DNA of 64,000 nt from Candidatus Woesearchaeota archaeon (GTDB lineage: Archaea; Nanobdellota; Nanobdellia; Woesearchaeales; JAFGLG01): NCBI GenBank assembly GCA_016928155.1, contig JAFGLG010000002.1, positions 124,001-188,000 of the forward strand, written 5' to 3'. Every line of letters starts with the position of its first letter. The stretch's first letter is position 1. The translations under genes were made by a program, and so were the position numbers. Under the pieces are notes generated by a model. That model had not been told where the DNA came from, searched no databases, and saw only the letters and a program-made list of their open reading frames with translations. Shown here one piece after another: positions 27,074 through 34,529 of this stretch.

Positions 27074-28186
27074 CTAGAAATTCGCCTCATATCTCAGGAT
27101 TGCGGCAATCTTGCCAAGATCCCTGAGCTGAACACCCTCCCTTGTGTCAGTGCTGATGATCTTCACCTCAGAAGAGAACTTCCCGGCAATCTGAGAGAGC
27201 TCCTCGATCATCCCCTCCTCCAGTTCCTCAGACAAAAGCAATGTAGCCACAGCACCTGCCTCAAGCATCCTCTTGGTCTCATCATACCCATAAGCCACAG
27301 ACTTCTGGGATGTGGCAAGAAGCTCAAGGAACTTCGTGACTATCTGCTTCTCCTCTGCGACCTCCTCCTTGGCAAGCACATCCTGGCACTTGTCAAGCAG
27401 CTCCTGCAGGCCGAACTCTTCGGTATAAGAAAGATCCTTTATCGCGAGGATCTTCTTCTTGAGATCATTCGTTATGAAATCACCGTCGACAAACTCATAC
27501 TTAGTCGGACCGGGGCCGCCGATCAGGATCCCTTTTATCTCAGTCAGCTTCGGAAGGAACTGGTCCTTCATGTAATCGCCGACCCTCCTGTAGAAATCCC
27601 TTGCAGAGAGCTCCCTGTTGGCTGCAAACCTCGCAGCAGACTGCCCGCCCGCCCTGAATTTCCCAGGAACCTCAGAATGAGTCTTCACCAGGGGGATTAT
27701 CGCCTTGCCTTTCAACAATGCTACAATGCCGTCACGCCTGTCCATCACAACCATGCCATAGATCTCTTTCTCCTCAACCATCTCCCTGAGCGGATCAAGA
27801 ACAAATTCCTTGTCACAGCGATAGACCCTGATGTTGAGCGGAACCGGAGGCTCAATGGACCAGACCTGCACATTAGGCTGGCCTTCTTTCTCAGAAATAT
27901 TGCCTGCAAATGCTGCAAGGCCATGCTCCGGAGTCTGCTTGAAAAGCTTGAGATGCTGGATCATCCTCTCAAGAGCGCTGATGACATTCTTCCTTGTGCC
28001 GGCAGATTTGATATTTGTGGCAGTACCCTGCTCCTGGAAGACATGATTTATGATCTTATTGAGATCATAGCCGGCAGGAATATAGACTGTGACAAGCTCA
28101 GTATGCCTGCCCCTATAACGTTCTATCTCCTTAATGAGTTTCTTCAGCCTGAAGCGCTGTTCAGGGGTTATCTTTAATTCTGCCAT
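27074..28186 (-). CDS. prf1: Peptide chain release factor aRF1
   Basis: 370 aa. Diagnostic motifs: TNIKS and YRCDKEF for stop codon reading in domain 1, and GGQ (RAGGQSAARF) in domain 2 for peptide release. It recognises all three stop codons and, with aIF2-type or ABCE1 partners, ends translation. ATG 28186 is used; a TATA-like tatatataaatttt runs about 25 nt ahead, so leaderless. Length is a little short of the usual 400 or so residues, normal for DPANN. Confidence 0.95.
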   Translation of the reverse strand: MAELKITPEQRFRLKKLIKEIERYRGRHTELVTVYIPAGYDLNKIINHVFQEQGTATNIKSAGTRKNVISALERMIQHLKLFKQTPEHGLAAFAGNISEKEGQPNVQVWSIEPPVPLNIRVYRCDKEFVLDPLREMVEEKEIYGMVVMDRRDGIVALLKGKAIIPLVKTHSEVPGKFRAGGQSAARFAANRELSARDFYRRVGDYMKDQFLPKLTEIKGILIGGPGPTKYEFVDGDFITNDLKKKILAIKDLSYTEEFGLQELLDKCQDVLAKEEVAEEKQIVTKFLELLATSQKSVAYGYDETKRMLEAGAVATLLLSEELEEGMIEELSQIAGKFSSEVKIISTDTREGVQLRDLGKIAAILRYEANF

Positions 28187-28228
28187 ACCATAAACCAAAA
28201 ACCAGCCATATATAAATTTTAGTGTGTT

Positions 28229-28651
28229 TTATAAAGTCTTGATAAGTCTGTCTAACCGCTTATTGAACTCTCTGGCCACATCCAGAATATGCTGAGCAAT
28301 CTCTTCAGAATAAATATAATGATAATCAGCACCTTCCCTGCTGTCAACAGCCGCGTTGAAATCATTTACGAAACGGGATTCAAGCTTCCCTTTTTTATTC
28401 AAATCTTCCAGAACAACTCCGATTGCGAAATGCCTTCTTTCCTTATACCCTAACCTGAAAAGCAGAGCCCTGCCAGAATGAAACATCGAGTAATAACTCT
28501 GGATGATGCTCCACTTGAAATCGAGTTCAGTGAATGCCTTGCCTGCTTTCTTCATGTCATAACCTGCTTCAACCAATTCTTTCTTTATCAGATTTGGATC
28601 TATACCTATCCTGACTAAGAATCCTTGCTCCAGACACTCTTTGATGTTCAT
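28229..28651 (-). CDS. HEPN-domain protein (likely toxin partner)
   Basis: 140 aa, all-helical HEPN fold: FKWSIIQSYYSMFHSGRALLF and a late Rx5H motif (REGADYH), the residues of HEPN RNases. HEPN/MNT pairs are toxin-antitoxin modules in which the MNT partner AMPylates and silences the HEPN RNase. Its ATG overlaps the end of the MNT gene by 4 nt. Confidence 0.82.
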   Translation of the reverse strand: MNIKECLEQGFLVRIGIDPNLIKKELVEAGYDMKKAGKAFTELDFKWSIIQSYYSMFHSGRALLFRLGYKERRHFAIGVVLEDLNKKGKLESRFVNDFNAAVDSREGADYHYIYSEEIAQHILDVAREFNKRLDRLIKTL

Positions 28652-29187
28652 TGCAGCAAAATCTTGTCCTTTTCCACTCTCTCATAAAACGCAGGATCTT
28701 TCCTTGCGACAAAGGACCAATCCAATGACGTGAAAACAGAAATATTAATCTTTCTCCTGATTTTTGATGAAATTTTCGAGAAATCTGAAATAATTCCTTC
28801 TTTTCGCTTATTGCCGATGATCAAAATGTCAATATCACTATCCTCTGTGTCTTCTCCTCTTGCGCAGCTTCCATACAGATAAGCGGTTATTTCATGTTTT
28901 CTGCTAATGATTCTTATTTTTTCAAGGAGAAGGAGGTTATGCAGGATCTTCAGCTGCTTCACAATAATATTCTCTCTGTTAAGCCAATGAAGATTAGTGA
29001 CTCCTATCTTTTTTATTCTTATCATGTCTTTTCTTATCAACAACCCAAGCCATTTGATCATAGTAGCTTTTGAAATCTTTATCTTTACCCTCAATTCTTT
29101 CTGAGAATATTGGGCTGTGGGATTCTCAAGCAAGAAAACAAGTATTCTCATTGCATTCTTTTCACCTAATATCTCAGCCATGCCCAT
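28648..29187 (-). CDS. Minimal nucleotidyltransferase (MNT) with N-terminal winged helix
   Basis: 179 aa. Residues 1-75 look like a wHTH (YSQKELRVKIKISKATMIKWLGLLIRK); the rest is a nucleotidyltransferase with LYGSCARGEDTEDSDIDILI, the GSxxRG...DxD catalytic pattern. Likely antitoxin that AMPylates the HEPN protein encoded 4 nt overlapping downstream. The fused wHTH could let it repress its own promoter. TATA-like aataattata about 25 nt ahead of ATG 29187 suggests a leaderless start. Confidence 0.83.
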   Translation of the reverse strand: MGMAEILGEKNAMRILVFLLENPTAQYSQKELRVKIKISKATMIKWLGLLIRKDMIRIKKIGVTNLHWLNRENIIVKQLKILHNLLLLEKIRIISRKHEITAYLYGSCARGEDTEDSDIDILIIGNKRKEGIISDFSKISSKIRRKINISVFTSLDWSFVARKDPAFYERVEKDKILLQ

Positions 29188-29337
29188 AATTTGATATAGG
29201 AATAGGTATAATTATTTAAACCTTTTGGTTCAATTTGATGAACCTATGTTGCAAGGGATGTGAAGTTTGCAAACAGTATTAAGAGCATTAAAGAAGAAGA
29301 GAAAAAAAGGAAAATAATTATTTCTTACGCTACAAGC

Positions 29338-29748
29338 CTAGAGTGGATTATAATACGCCATACAAGTATCATAGGAACCACCCATATACCAACAGTATAC
29401 ATATTTCTTGTAGCAATCCCAAAATCCAGTGCAACTATGTCCTCGATAAAGAGGAGCAGAACATCCATAACATTGATTATAACATGCATCATAGTATTCT
29501 GGACTGTATTCACCATCACAAGTTTCAACACAGTCTGAACAAGCCATCCCAGATGCTACAACCTTAGGTATATAATTAACTTGCCCTAATACATCTCCAC
29601 CTAGATCATCAGTGACTGGAGCCTGAATATAGCTGACTGTCGGGGTTGCTGCTGGCCCTTTACCTGTAATCAGCACAACCAATGCAACAATTGCAACTAT
29701 TGCAACAATCGCAAGATATGCAAAACTGCCTTTTGATTCAACTTCCAT
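29338..29748 (-). CDS. Cys-rich secreted or membrane-anchored protein
   Basis: 136 aa. One N-terminal hydrophobic helix (LAIVAIVAIVALVVLITG, about 11-30) and a C-terminal half with about ten Cys (SDCVETCDGEY, CYNQCYGC, CTGFWDCYK, YCWYMGG) probably making disulfides outside the cell. Not recognised. ATG follows AAGAGGTGAAAAG. The promoter carries TTAGTATAC just after the TATA box, a motif also near the pilin and RHH-surface promoters. Confidence 0.72.
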   Translation of the reverse strand: MEVESKGSFAYLAIVAIVAIVALVVLITGKGPAATPTVSYIQAPVTDDLGGDVLGQVNYIPKVVASGMACSDCVETCDGEYSPEYYDACYNQCYGCSAPLYRGHSCTGFWDCYKKYVYCWYMGGSYDTCMAYYNPL

Positions 29749-29784
29749 CTTTTCACCTCTTTTGGTAATCTGAATAGATTATTC

Positions 29785-29812
29785 TACCCTAAATGTATAC
29801 TAATATATAAAG
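29785..29812 (-). promoter_or_regulatory. Promoter of the Cys-rich protein gene with TTAGTATAC motif
   Basis: On the minus strand CTTTATATATTAGTATACA: a TATA box directly followed by the TTAGTATAC sequence. The same 9 bp appears at the pilin promoter (56622-56630). Confidence 0.45.
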
Positions 29813-29875
29813 ATGATTGTTGCTACATAGGAAAATAAACATTTATTAATCAGCTTTCCAGCAAATCATCAAGAG

Positions 29876-30414
29876 GTGACCATCATAAACAAAATATTCA
29901 TTCTGCTTTGCCTTACAATCCTGATAGCGGGCTGCGGAAAGCAGACACCGCCAACAGAGCAGAAAGAGACAACAGAGGACATAACACCACCCAGCCAGCC
30001 AAGCATATCCAGCGATCTGCTTGACATCGCTGATTTCGAAGCAGCAGGATTCGACATGACAGGCCTGGATAAAGGCAGGGGCGCAGCAGGCAGCACAGTA
30101 TTCAGGACAACAGGAGATTATCCCTTAATAAGGCACTCTGTATTTTATTTCAAATCTCCGGGATTGCCTTCAAGAACACAAAAGACAAATCCGTGGATAA
30201 ATGCACTGTACCAGGGCTTGTCGAAGACGGACAATATAAAGTTGTGAGAGAATTCAGCGATGGATCATATGTGTTCTCATGCAAGGTCCCAGCCAACACA
30301 CTGACATTGTGCGTTGCAAAGGGAGAGCATGCATTCCAGGTCACATTCCCGAAGGATGATGCAAACCTGCCGAAAGCAGAGAAACTTGCAGGCATCATCG
30401 CAGGCAAGATCTGA
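29876..30414 (+). pseudogene. Lipoprotein gene broken by a frameshift
   Basis: First frame (to about 30155) gives a lipoprotein signal with lipobox LIAGCGK and a helical region with GFDMTGLDKGRG. Beyond that, the frame runs into unrelated residues and stops at 30247, while another frame continues the same kind of protein (GIAFKNTKDKSVDKCTVPG ... GEHAFQVTFPKDDANLPKAEKL) to stop 30414. A single indel near 30150-30165 explains both. The start is notable: GTG 29876 lies inside the SD AAGAGGTGA, while ATA 29885 gives the typical lipoprotein start M-N-K-I-F-I-L-L. Real frameshift or a sequencing error; function unknown. Confidence 0.65.
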
Positions 30415-30507
30415 ATGTGCAGTGACCAGAAGGCTGAGAATTCAATCATGCAAAATTCTGAACCTCTATAGACAACAATCTGTGCTTTCTCATAGGTTGA
30501 ACTTCCT

Positions 30508-30565
30508 ATCTGATTATCAGATTCCTATCATCGATAGCTTTAAATATGTGTATACATGATGTATA
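30508..30565 (+). promoter_or_regulatory. VapBC promoter and operator palindromes
   Basis: ATCTGAT-T-ATCAGAT palindrome at 30508-30522, a TATA box (tttaaata, about 30540) and a second palindrome TATACAT-G-ATGTATA at 30551-30565 lying between the TATA box and ATG 30570. This is where an AbrB-type antitoxin would bind to autorepress. Confidence 0.6.
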
Positions 30566-30569
30566 TACT

Positions 30570-30770
30570 ATGGAAGTCAAGGCACAGATCAAGGAATGGG
30601 GAAACAGCTATGGCATCAGGATATCAAAAAGCGATGTCAGGAAATTAGGCATTGTGAAAGGAGAGACTGTCCACCTAAAGATAAGCAAAAATGAATATGA
30701 TATCGACCAGTTTATCGGCATATGCAGAGGAGCAAAACCATTCATAAGGGAAAAAGAGGACAGATATTGA
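30570..30770 (+). CDS. vapB: AbrB-type antitoxin VapB
   Basis: 66 aa with the SpoVT/AbrB swapped-hairpin pattern KEWGNSYGIRISKSDVRKLGIVKGE. Binds DNA and blocks the VapC toxin with its C-terminal tail. ATG 30570 fits a leaderless start after the TATA box; an upstream GTG-like frame start at 30546 is rejected because it lies within the operator. The stop overlaps the VapC start (TTGA). Confidence 0.87.
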   Translation: MEVKAQIKEWGNSYGIRISKSDVRKLGIVKGETVHLKISKNEYDIDQFIGICRGAKPFIREKEDRY

Positions 30771-31150
30771 AATATGTCATTGATTCTTCAGCGTGGATCG
30801 AATTGTTTCTGGGGAGTGCTGAAGGCAAGAAAGCTGCAAAAGTAATCAAGAACCCAAAAAATGTCATAATAACAAGCGATGTAACATTTGGTGAAATATA
30901 CAGCTGGGCTATGAAGAATGGTTTTGATGCTGGCAAATTAATGGGATGCATAAGACAAAATTCTGAAGTGTTTGAAACATATGTCAACATCTGGATCGAA
31001 GCAGCTGATCTGCGCGACAGGAGGAGAGAGAAAGCGAAGAAGTTCTCATTGATCGATGCCATCATCTACAGGATCTCGCAGATGACCAAGGCAAGGCTGG
31101 TTACAAAGGACAAGGATTTCAAGGGACTGAAGAATGTGATCCTGTTGTAA
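30767..31150 (+). CDS. vapC: PIN-domain ribonuclease toxin VapC
   Basis: 127 aa from TTG 30767, overlapping the vapB stop. PIN acids: D6 in YVIDSSAW, a Glu in TFGEIYSW, Asp in FSLIDAIIYR and TKDKDF. VapC toxins cut tRNA or rRNA with Mg2+. The TTG start gives the canonical N terminus M-K-Y-V-I-D-S-S; earlier starts would extend it into the vapB region. Confidence 0.87.
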   Translation: MKYVIDSSAWIELFLGSAEGKKAAKVIKNPKNVIITSDVTFGEIYSWAMKNGFDAGKLMGCIRQNSEVFETYVNIWIEAADLRDRRREKAKKFSLIDAIIYRISQMTKARLVTKDKDFKGLKNVILL

Positions 31151-31162
31151 TATTTCTAAACC

Positions 31163-31284
31163 TTTATAAATAACGAGTTTTGCTTATCTGATACTCCTTG
31201 GGGCTGTGGGGCAACTGTTTCGTCAGTTGAGTGCGTTAGCGACTCCTAGTCGCTTCGCGTCCGGAGTCCCTAGAAAACCTTATT
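31163..31284 (+). other. tRNA-Pro promoter and structured leader with duplicated tRNA 5' end
   Basis: TATA box tttataaa at 31163-31170. About 30 nt later GGGGCTGTGGGG (31200-31211) is an exact copy of the first 12 nt of the tRNA gene (31285-31296). Between them lie two strong hairpins: CAACTG-tttcgt-CAGTTG and GCGACT-cct-AGTCGC. The region is probably transcribed as the tRNA leader. Origin by partial duplication of the tRNA 5' end is likely. Confidence 0.6.
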
Positions 31285-31406
31285 GGGGCTGTGGGGTAGC
31301 TTGGATGGCAGGGCTCTTGCTTTGCCAGAGCAACTATCCTCTCTGGTTTGGGGCCAGATGACCCCGGTTCGAAACCGCTTATGCGGCGAATGTCCGGGCA
31401 GCCCCA
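31285..31406 (+). tRNA. trnP-UGG: tRNA-Pro(UGG) with insertions in D-loop and T-loop
   Basis: Acceptor GGGGCTG (31285-31291) pairs with CAGCCCC (31399-31405), discriminator A 31406. Anticodon stem TCTGG/CCAGA surrounds TTTGGGG; anticodon TGG at 31349-31351. T-stem CCCGG/CCGGG. The T-loop is split by 19 nt (31374-31392): bulge A-A^A, 4-bp helix TTCG/CGAA, bulge TG^T and inner stem CCGC/GCGG with a TTAT tetraloop, a perfect bulge-helix-bulge; removal gives the canonical TTCGAAT. The D-loop has a further insertion of about 30 nt (31305/31306 to 31335/31336) with hairpin GCTCT/AGAGC; its exact ends are uncertain. Removing both gives 73 nt, a normal tRNA. Confidence 0.85.
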
Positions 31407-31435
31407 GTTTTTAATTCTGGGTTGCGTATAATATC

Positions 31436-31478
31436 TTACGGGCACATCTTAACGAAATATTTATATATTGATGTGCCC
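31436..31478 (+). promoter_or_regulatory. Fic gene promoter inside an 8-bp inverted repeat
   Basis: GGGCACAT (31440-31447) and ATGTGCCC (31471-31478) flank a TATA box (tatttatatatt). TTACGGGCACA at 31436 recurs near the 3' end of the gene (32407). Candidate operator, or edges of an inserted segment. Confidence 0.5.
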
Positions 31479-31489
31479 ATACATATCAT

Positions 31490-32434
31490 ATGACATACAT
31501 TGAGACTATCAGAAGAGGGAATAAAAAATATTATTATATCACAAAGAACATTAGAGCAGATATTAACAGATGGAAGAAAATCAGAATTTATGTCGGAGAT
31601 AAGAAGCCAACTAAAGCAGAAATCAAGAAGCACGCAGAAGAGATTGAGAAAAGAGCAGAAAAAGAAGGCCTGACCAAATCAGAATATGTCTATTTGTCAA
31701 TTAGAGATGCTGAAACACTGCAGGATTTAAAAGAAAGCTATAAAGAGTGGGTGAAGAAAACACCTGAAAGCATCAGGAAAAAGTTTTATGATGATTTTGT
31801 TATCAGATTTACTTACAACACCAATGCCATAGAAGGAAATAGGCTTACTTTGCGACAAACTGCACTTATTCTCAAAGATAGAGTGCTTCCCTCTGGTGTG
31901 CGAGCATCTGATTACCATGAAGCTGTCAACGGGAAGGAGTGTCTAGAATACTTGAAATCATACAAAGGAGGATTAAACAACAAGCTTCTAGAGAAAGTGA
32001 ATGGTATTCTGACAAAAAATACTGATGTTAGTTATAGCGGGAGAATACGATTTTTTGATGTTAAGATTGAGGGTTCTAAACACACCCCACTTTCAAACGA
32101 GAAAGTGAAAAAACACTTATTGAATATGTATAAATGGTATAGTGCCAATAAGAATAAACTCCACCCATTTGAGCTGGCAACCCTGATTCATGCCAAAATC
32201 GCCTGGATCCATCCGTTTGAGGATGGCAACGGAAGAACTGCTCGTGCGATCATGAATTGGCTTTTAATCAAAAATGGCTATCCAATGTTCTTTATTCCAT
32301 TTTGGAGAAGAGAAGAATATTACATGACCCTGGAGGAAGCTGATAAAGAGAATTTTAAAGATTATGTAGCCAGAATGTTACGGTTGATTATTGACCAAGT
32401 AAGATATTACGGGCACAAAAGGGAGAAAAAATAA
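31490..32434 (+). CDS. Fic/DOC family AMP-transferase
   Basis: 314 aa. Catalytic Fic motif HPFEDGNGRTAR with H241; an upstream TNAIEGN (E115) matches the inhibitory helix motif (S/T)xxxE(G/N), making it a class II Fic protein that is autoinhibited. Residues 1-95 are a charged N-terminal domain. Fic enzymes add AMP or other groups to protein hydroxyls and often act as toxins or regulators. Promoter and gene are bracketed by short repeats next to the tRNA-Pro gene, and base composition is AT-rich, suggesting acquisition. Confidence 0.9.
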   Translation: MTYIETIRRGNKKYYYITKNIRADINRWKKIRIYVGDKKPTKAEIKKHAEEIEKRAEKEGLTKSEYVYLSIRDAETLQDLKESYKEWVKKTPESIRKKFYDDFVIRFTYNTNAIEGNRLTLRQTALILKDRVLPSGVRASDYHEAVNGKECLEYLKSYKGGLNNKLLEKVNGILTKNTDVSYSGRIRFFDVKIEGSKHTPLSNEKVKKHLLNMYKWYSANKNKLHPFELATLIHAKIAWIHPFEDGNGRTARAIMNWLLIKNGYPMFFIPFWRREEYYMTLEEADKENFKDYVARMLRLIIDQVRYYGHKREKK

Positions 32435-32570
32435 GGTGTATGGGCACAGGGTGGATTGCGCATAATTGCTGTTATGTGTTTTTTCTGCAAGAAAAAATCG
32501 CGAAGTGAAACGTGGCGATAGTATGATGCAGAGAAACCCGTTCATCGAGTGCGAAGCACAATCCTAATAT

Positions 32571-32828
32571 ATAATTAAACCAAGACTTGATAAGGAACCA
32601 ATAAAATTATCAAAAAAAGACAAAATCACATTCGAGAAAGTGATGAAGAAAATTGAAGAGATCCTCTCCTGTGATATTGACCATTATAAAAATCTGAGAT
32701 ATGATATGAAAGAATCCAAAAGAGTCCATATCAATCATTTTGTCTTGATCTTTAGTTATAATAAAGAGAAAGATCTTGTATCATTTGAAGATTTTGACCA
32801 TCATGACAAAATCTACAAGAACAAATAG
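32571..32828 (+). pseudogene. RelE/ParE-type toxin lacking a usual start
   Basis: The frame gives a recognisable RelE-like toxin (LDKEPIKLSKKDKITFEKV, KKIEEIL, HYKNLRYD, KRVHINHFVLIFSY, FEDFDHHDKIY) but no ATG/GTG/TTG precedes the LDK segment; the first usable start (GTG 32640) would remove about 20 conserved residues. Upstream stop is at 32565. No antitoxin gene is visible next to it. Either a decayed toxin or one starting at ATA/ATT near 32571. Confidence 0.6.
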
Positions 32829-32962
32829 ATCATGATAATCGCTCCATGAGCTGAAGGATCCTGAGAATCAAGAGAAAATGACAATGAAGAATCGTCTTGA
32901 TTAATTTTCATATACGATTTCTGGGATCAATCAAAAGGTTTTAATAATCCCTTTTCTGGCAT

Positions 32963-33700
32963 ATGTTCAATCGGGGTGCTAAACTAGTGTCGATATGGAA
33001 GATGGTGGAGGAGATCAAGGGATTCAAGGTGGCAGATCCCTCGATGGTGAAAGAATCATATGAACTGCTGTTCGAGAAGCAGCTGCCCTACAAGGCAGTC
33101 CTGCGATACATCAACAATTTCTCGCCCTACGGCGGAAACATCAGGATGAACTTCAGCACAATTGAAGTCAGGCTCAGCAAGAGATGGAAGAATGTCAGCA
33201 GGGAGATACAGATGGGCATCATACAGGAGCTCATGACAAAGCTCTTCAAGAAGCCGCGAAGGACAATGCACATCGACCTCTACAACAACTTCGTCAAGAA
33301 CCTCCACATCGCGATACCCAAGACAAAGATCGATCCGCTCCTGAAGGAATCATTCGACAGGGTCAATGACAAGCACTTCAGCGGCATGATAGAGATGCCC
33401 AACCTTGTCTTCGGGAGATTCTCGACCCACAAGATGGGAAGCTATGACTACAAGAAAGACACGATATCGATCTCGCGCATCCTAATAGAGGACCCTGAAC
33501 TGCTTGACTATGTGATGTATCATGAGATACTGCACAAGAAGCACAAGTTCCACAGATGGAACGGCAAGAATGTATACCATAATTCCACATTCAGGAGAGA
33601 TGAGAGAGCGTATCCTGGCCATGAAGAGATGGAAAGCAGACTGAACAGACACATCAGGAAGAACATGTGGAAAAGGGCATTTTTCGGCAACAGGGGATAA
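32963..33700 (+). CDS. SprT/YgjP-like zinc metalloprotease
   Basis: 245 aa with zinc site HEILHKKH and a later YHNSTFRRDERAYPGHEEME segment that may give the third ligand. Resembles the SprT/YgjP (WLM-type) proteases. Start ATG 32963 fits a TATA-like ttttaataatc about 25 nt upstream, so leaderless. Standalone gene between the RelE remnant and aIF5A. Substrate unknown. Confidence 0.8.
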   Translation: MFNRGAKLVSIWKMVEEIKGFKVADPSMVKESYELLFEKQLPYKAVLRYINNFSPYGGNIRMNFSTIEVRLSKRWKNVSREIQMGIIQELMTKLFKKPRRTMHIDLYNNFVKNLHIAIPKTKIDPLLKESFDRVNDKHFSGMIEMPNLVFGRFSTHKMGSYDYKKDTISISRILIEDPELLDYVMYHEILHKKHKFHRWNGKNVYHNSTFRRDERAYPGHEEMESRLNRHIRKNMWKRAFFGNRG

Positions 33701-33801
33701 AAAGTCCCAAAAAGGCAGAATTCAGGCACTACAAAGGCTGGGAAGCGTCATCCATCTTTCAAAATCTATATATATTACCTGTTTTCTTCTAGCGATATCA
33801 T

Positions 33802-33952
33802 ATCAAAAACCACCAGTCAATTGATGGGTGAAATCTTATAACTTCAAAACACAAATTGAAGTGGTTTTTGATGCTCAAAATACCATGACTGATGGTTTTT
33901 GGAACAACAAAACACCATACTGATTTAAAACCAAATAGTGGTATTTTGTTGT
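33802..33952. repeat. Two adjacent long inverted repeats upstream of aIF5A
   Basis: First: ATCAAAAACCAC (33802-33813) with GTGGTTTTTGAT (33861-33872), 12 bp perfect. Second: ACAACAAAACACCA (33904-33917) with TGGTATTTTGTTGT (33939-33952), 13 of 14 paired, surrounding a TATA-like tttaaaac. Several ACCA...TGGT half-sites recur between them. Could be an operator array or relic of a small mobile element. Confidence 0.6.
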
Positions 33953-33968
33953 ATAAAAAGGTGGAATC

Positions 33969-34367
33969 ATGGAAAAGAAGGTCTCACATGTCGGTGCGTT
34001 GCAGAAAGGAAGCCTGGTAATAATAGACGGCGAAGCATGCAAAGTCATGAGCACACAGGTATCAAGGCCCGGAAAGCACGGCCATGCAAAAGTCAGATTC
34101 GATGCAGTAGGGATAATAGACGGCAAGAAAAGGAACATCGTGCTGCCGGCACACGACAACATCGAAGTGCCGCTGATAGACAAGAGGAATGCCCAAGTCC
34201 TCTCGATTGCAGGCAACAAGGCCAATGTGATGGACAATGAGACATTCGAGACATTCGACATGGAGATACCTGAAGAAGTCAAGGATGTCACAGAAGGATG
34301 CAATATCCTCTACTGGGTCATACTCGGAACAAAGATCATGAAACAGGTAGTCAAAGGAGATGAATGA
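33969..34367 (+). CDS. eif5a: Translation initiation factor aIF5A
   Basis: 132 aa. Hypusine loop SRPGKHGHAK with K36 as the modified lysine, then SH3 and OB parts (VRFDAVGIIDGKKRNIVLPAHD, EVPLIDKRNAQVLS). Helps the ribosome with slow peptide bonds. ATG follows AAGGTGGAATC. The stop overlaps the eL40 ATG by one base. Confidence 0.94.
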   Translation: MEKKVSHVGALQKGSLVIIDGEACKVMSTQVSRPGKHGHAKVRFDAVGIIDGKKRNIVLPAHDNIEVPLIDKRNAQVLSIAGNKANVMDNETFETFDMEIPEEVKDVTEGCNILYWVILGTKIMKQVVKGDE

Positions 34368-34528
34368 TGACAAAATTCCCAGAAGTAATCAAAAGGAGAT
34401 ATACAAATGTGTTTGTCTGCAGGAGATGCAAATCCAAGATAAGGGCGCCGAGCATGAAGGTGGCAAGAGGAGAGGTCAGCTGCAGGAAATGCAACAGCAA
34501 ACAGCTAAGAGCCATAAAGAAGAAATAA
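34367..34528 (+). CDS. rpl40e: Large ribosomal subunit protein eL40
   Basis: 53 aa with a C4 zinc site VFVCRRCKSKIRAPS and VSCRKCNSKQLRAIKKK. ATG overlaps the aIF5A stop by one base; the next gene follows after one nt. Short and basic, as in other archaea. Confidence 0.92.
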   Translation: MTKFPEVIKRRYTNVFVCRRCKSKIRAPSMKVARGEVSCRKCNSKQLRAIKKK

Positions 34529-34529
34529 A

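Noticed and set aside
29260-29538. 92-aa plus-strand frame opposite the Cys-rich protein
   Set aside because: Low-complexity antisense frame; the minus-strand gene has signal, SD and promoter.
31303-31339. GGAT/ATCC pairing as an intron-free D-stem of tRNA-Pro
   Set aside because: It would destroy the D-stem and give a wrong tRNA length; the insertion model gives 73 nt.
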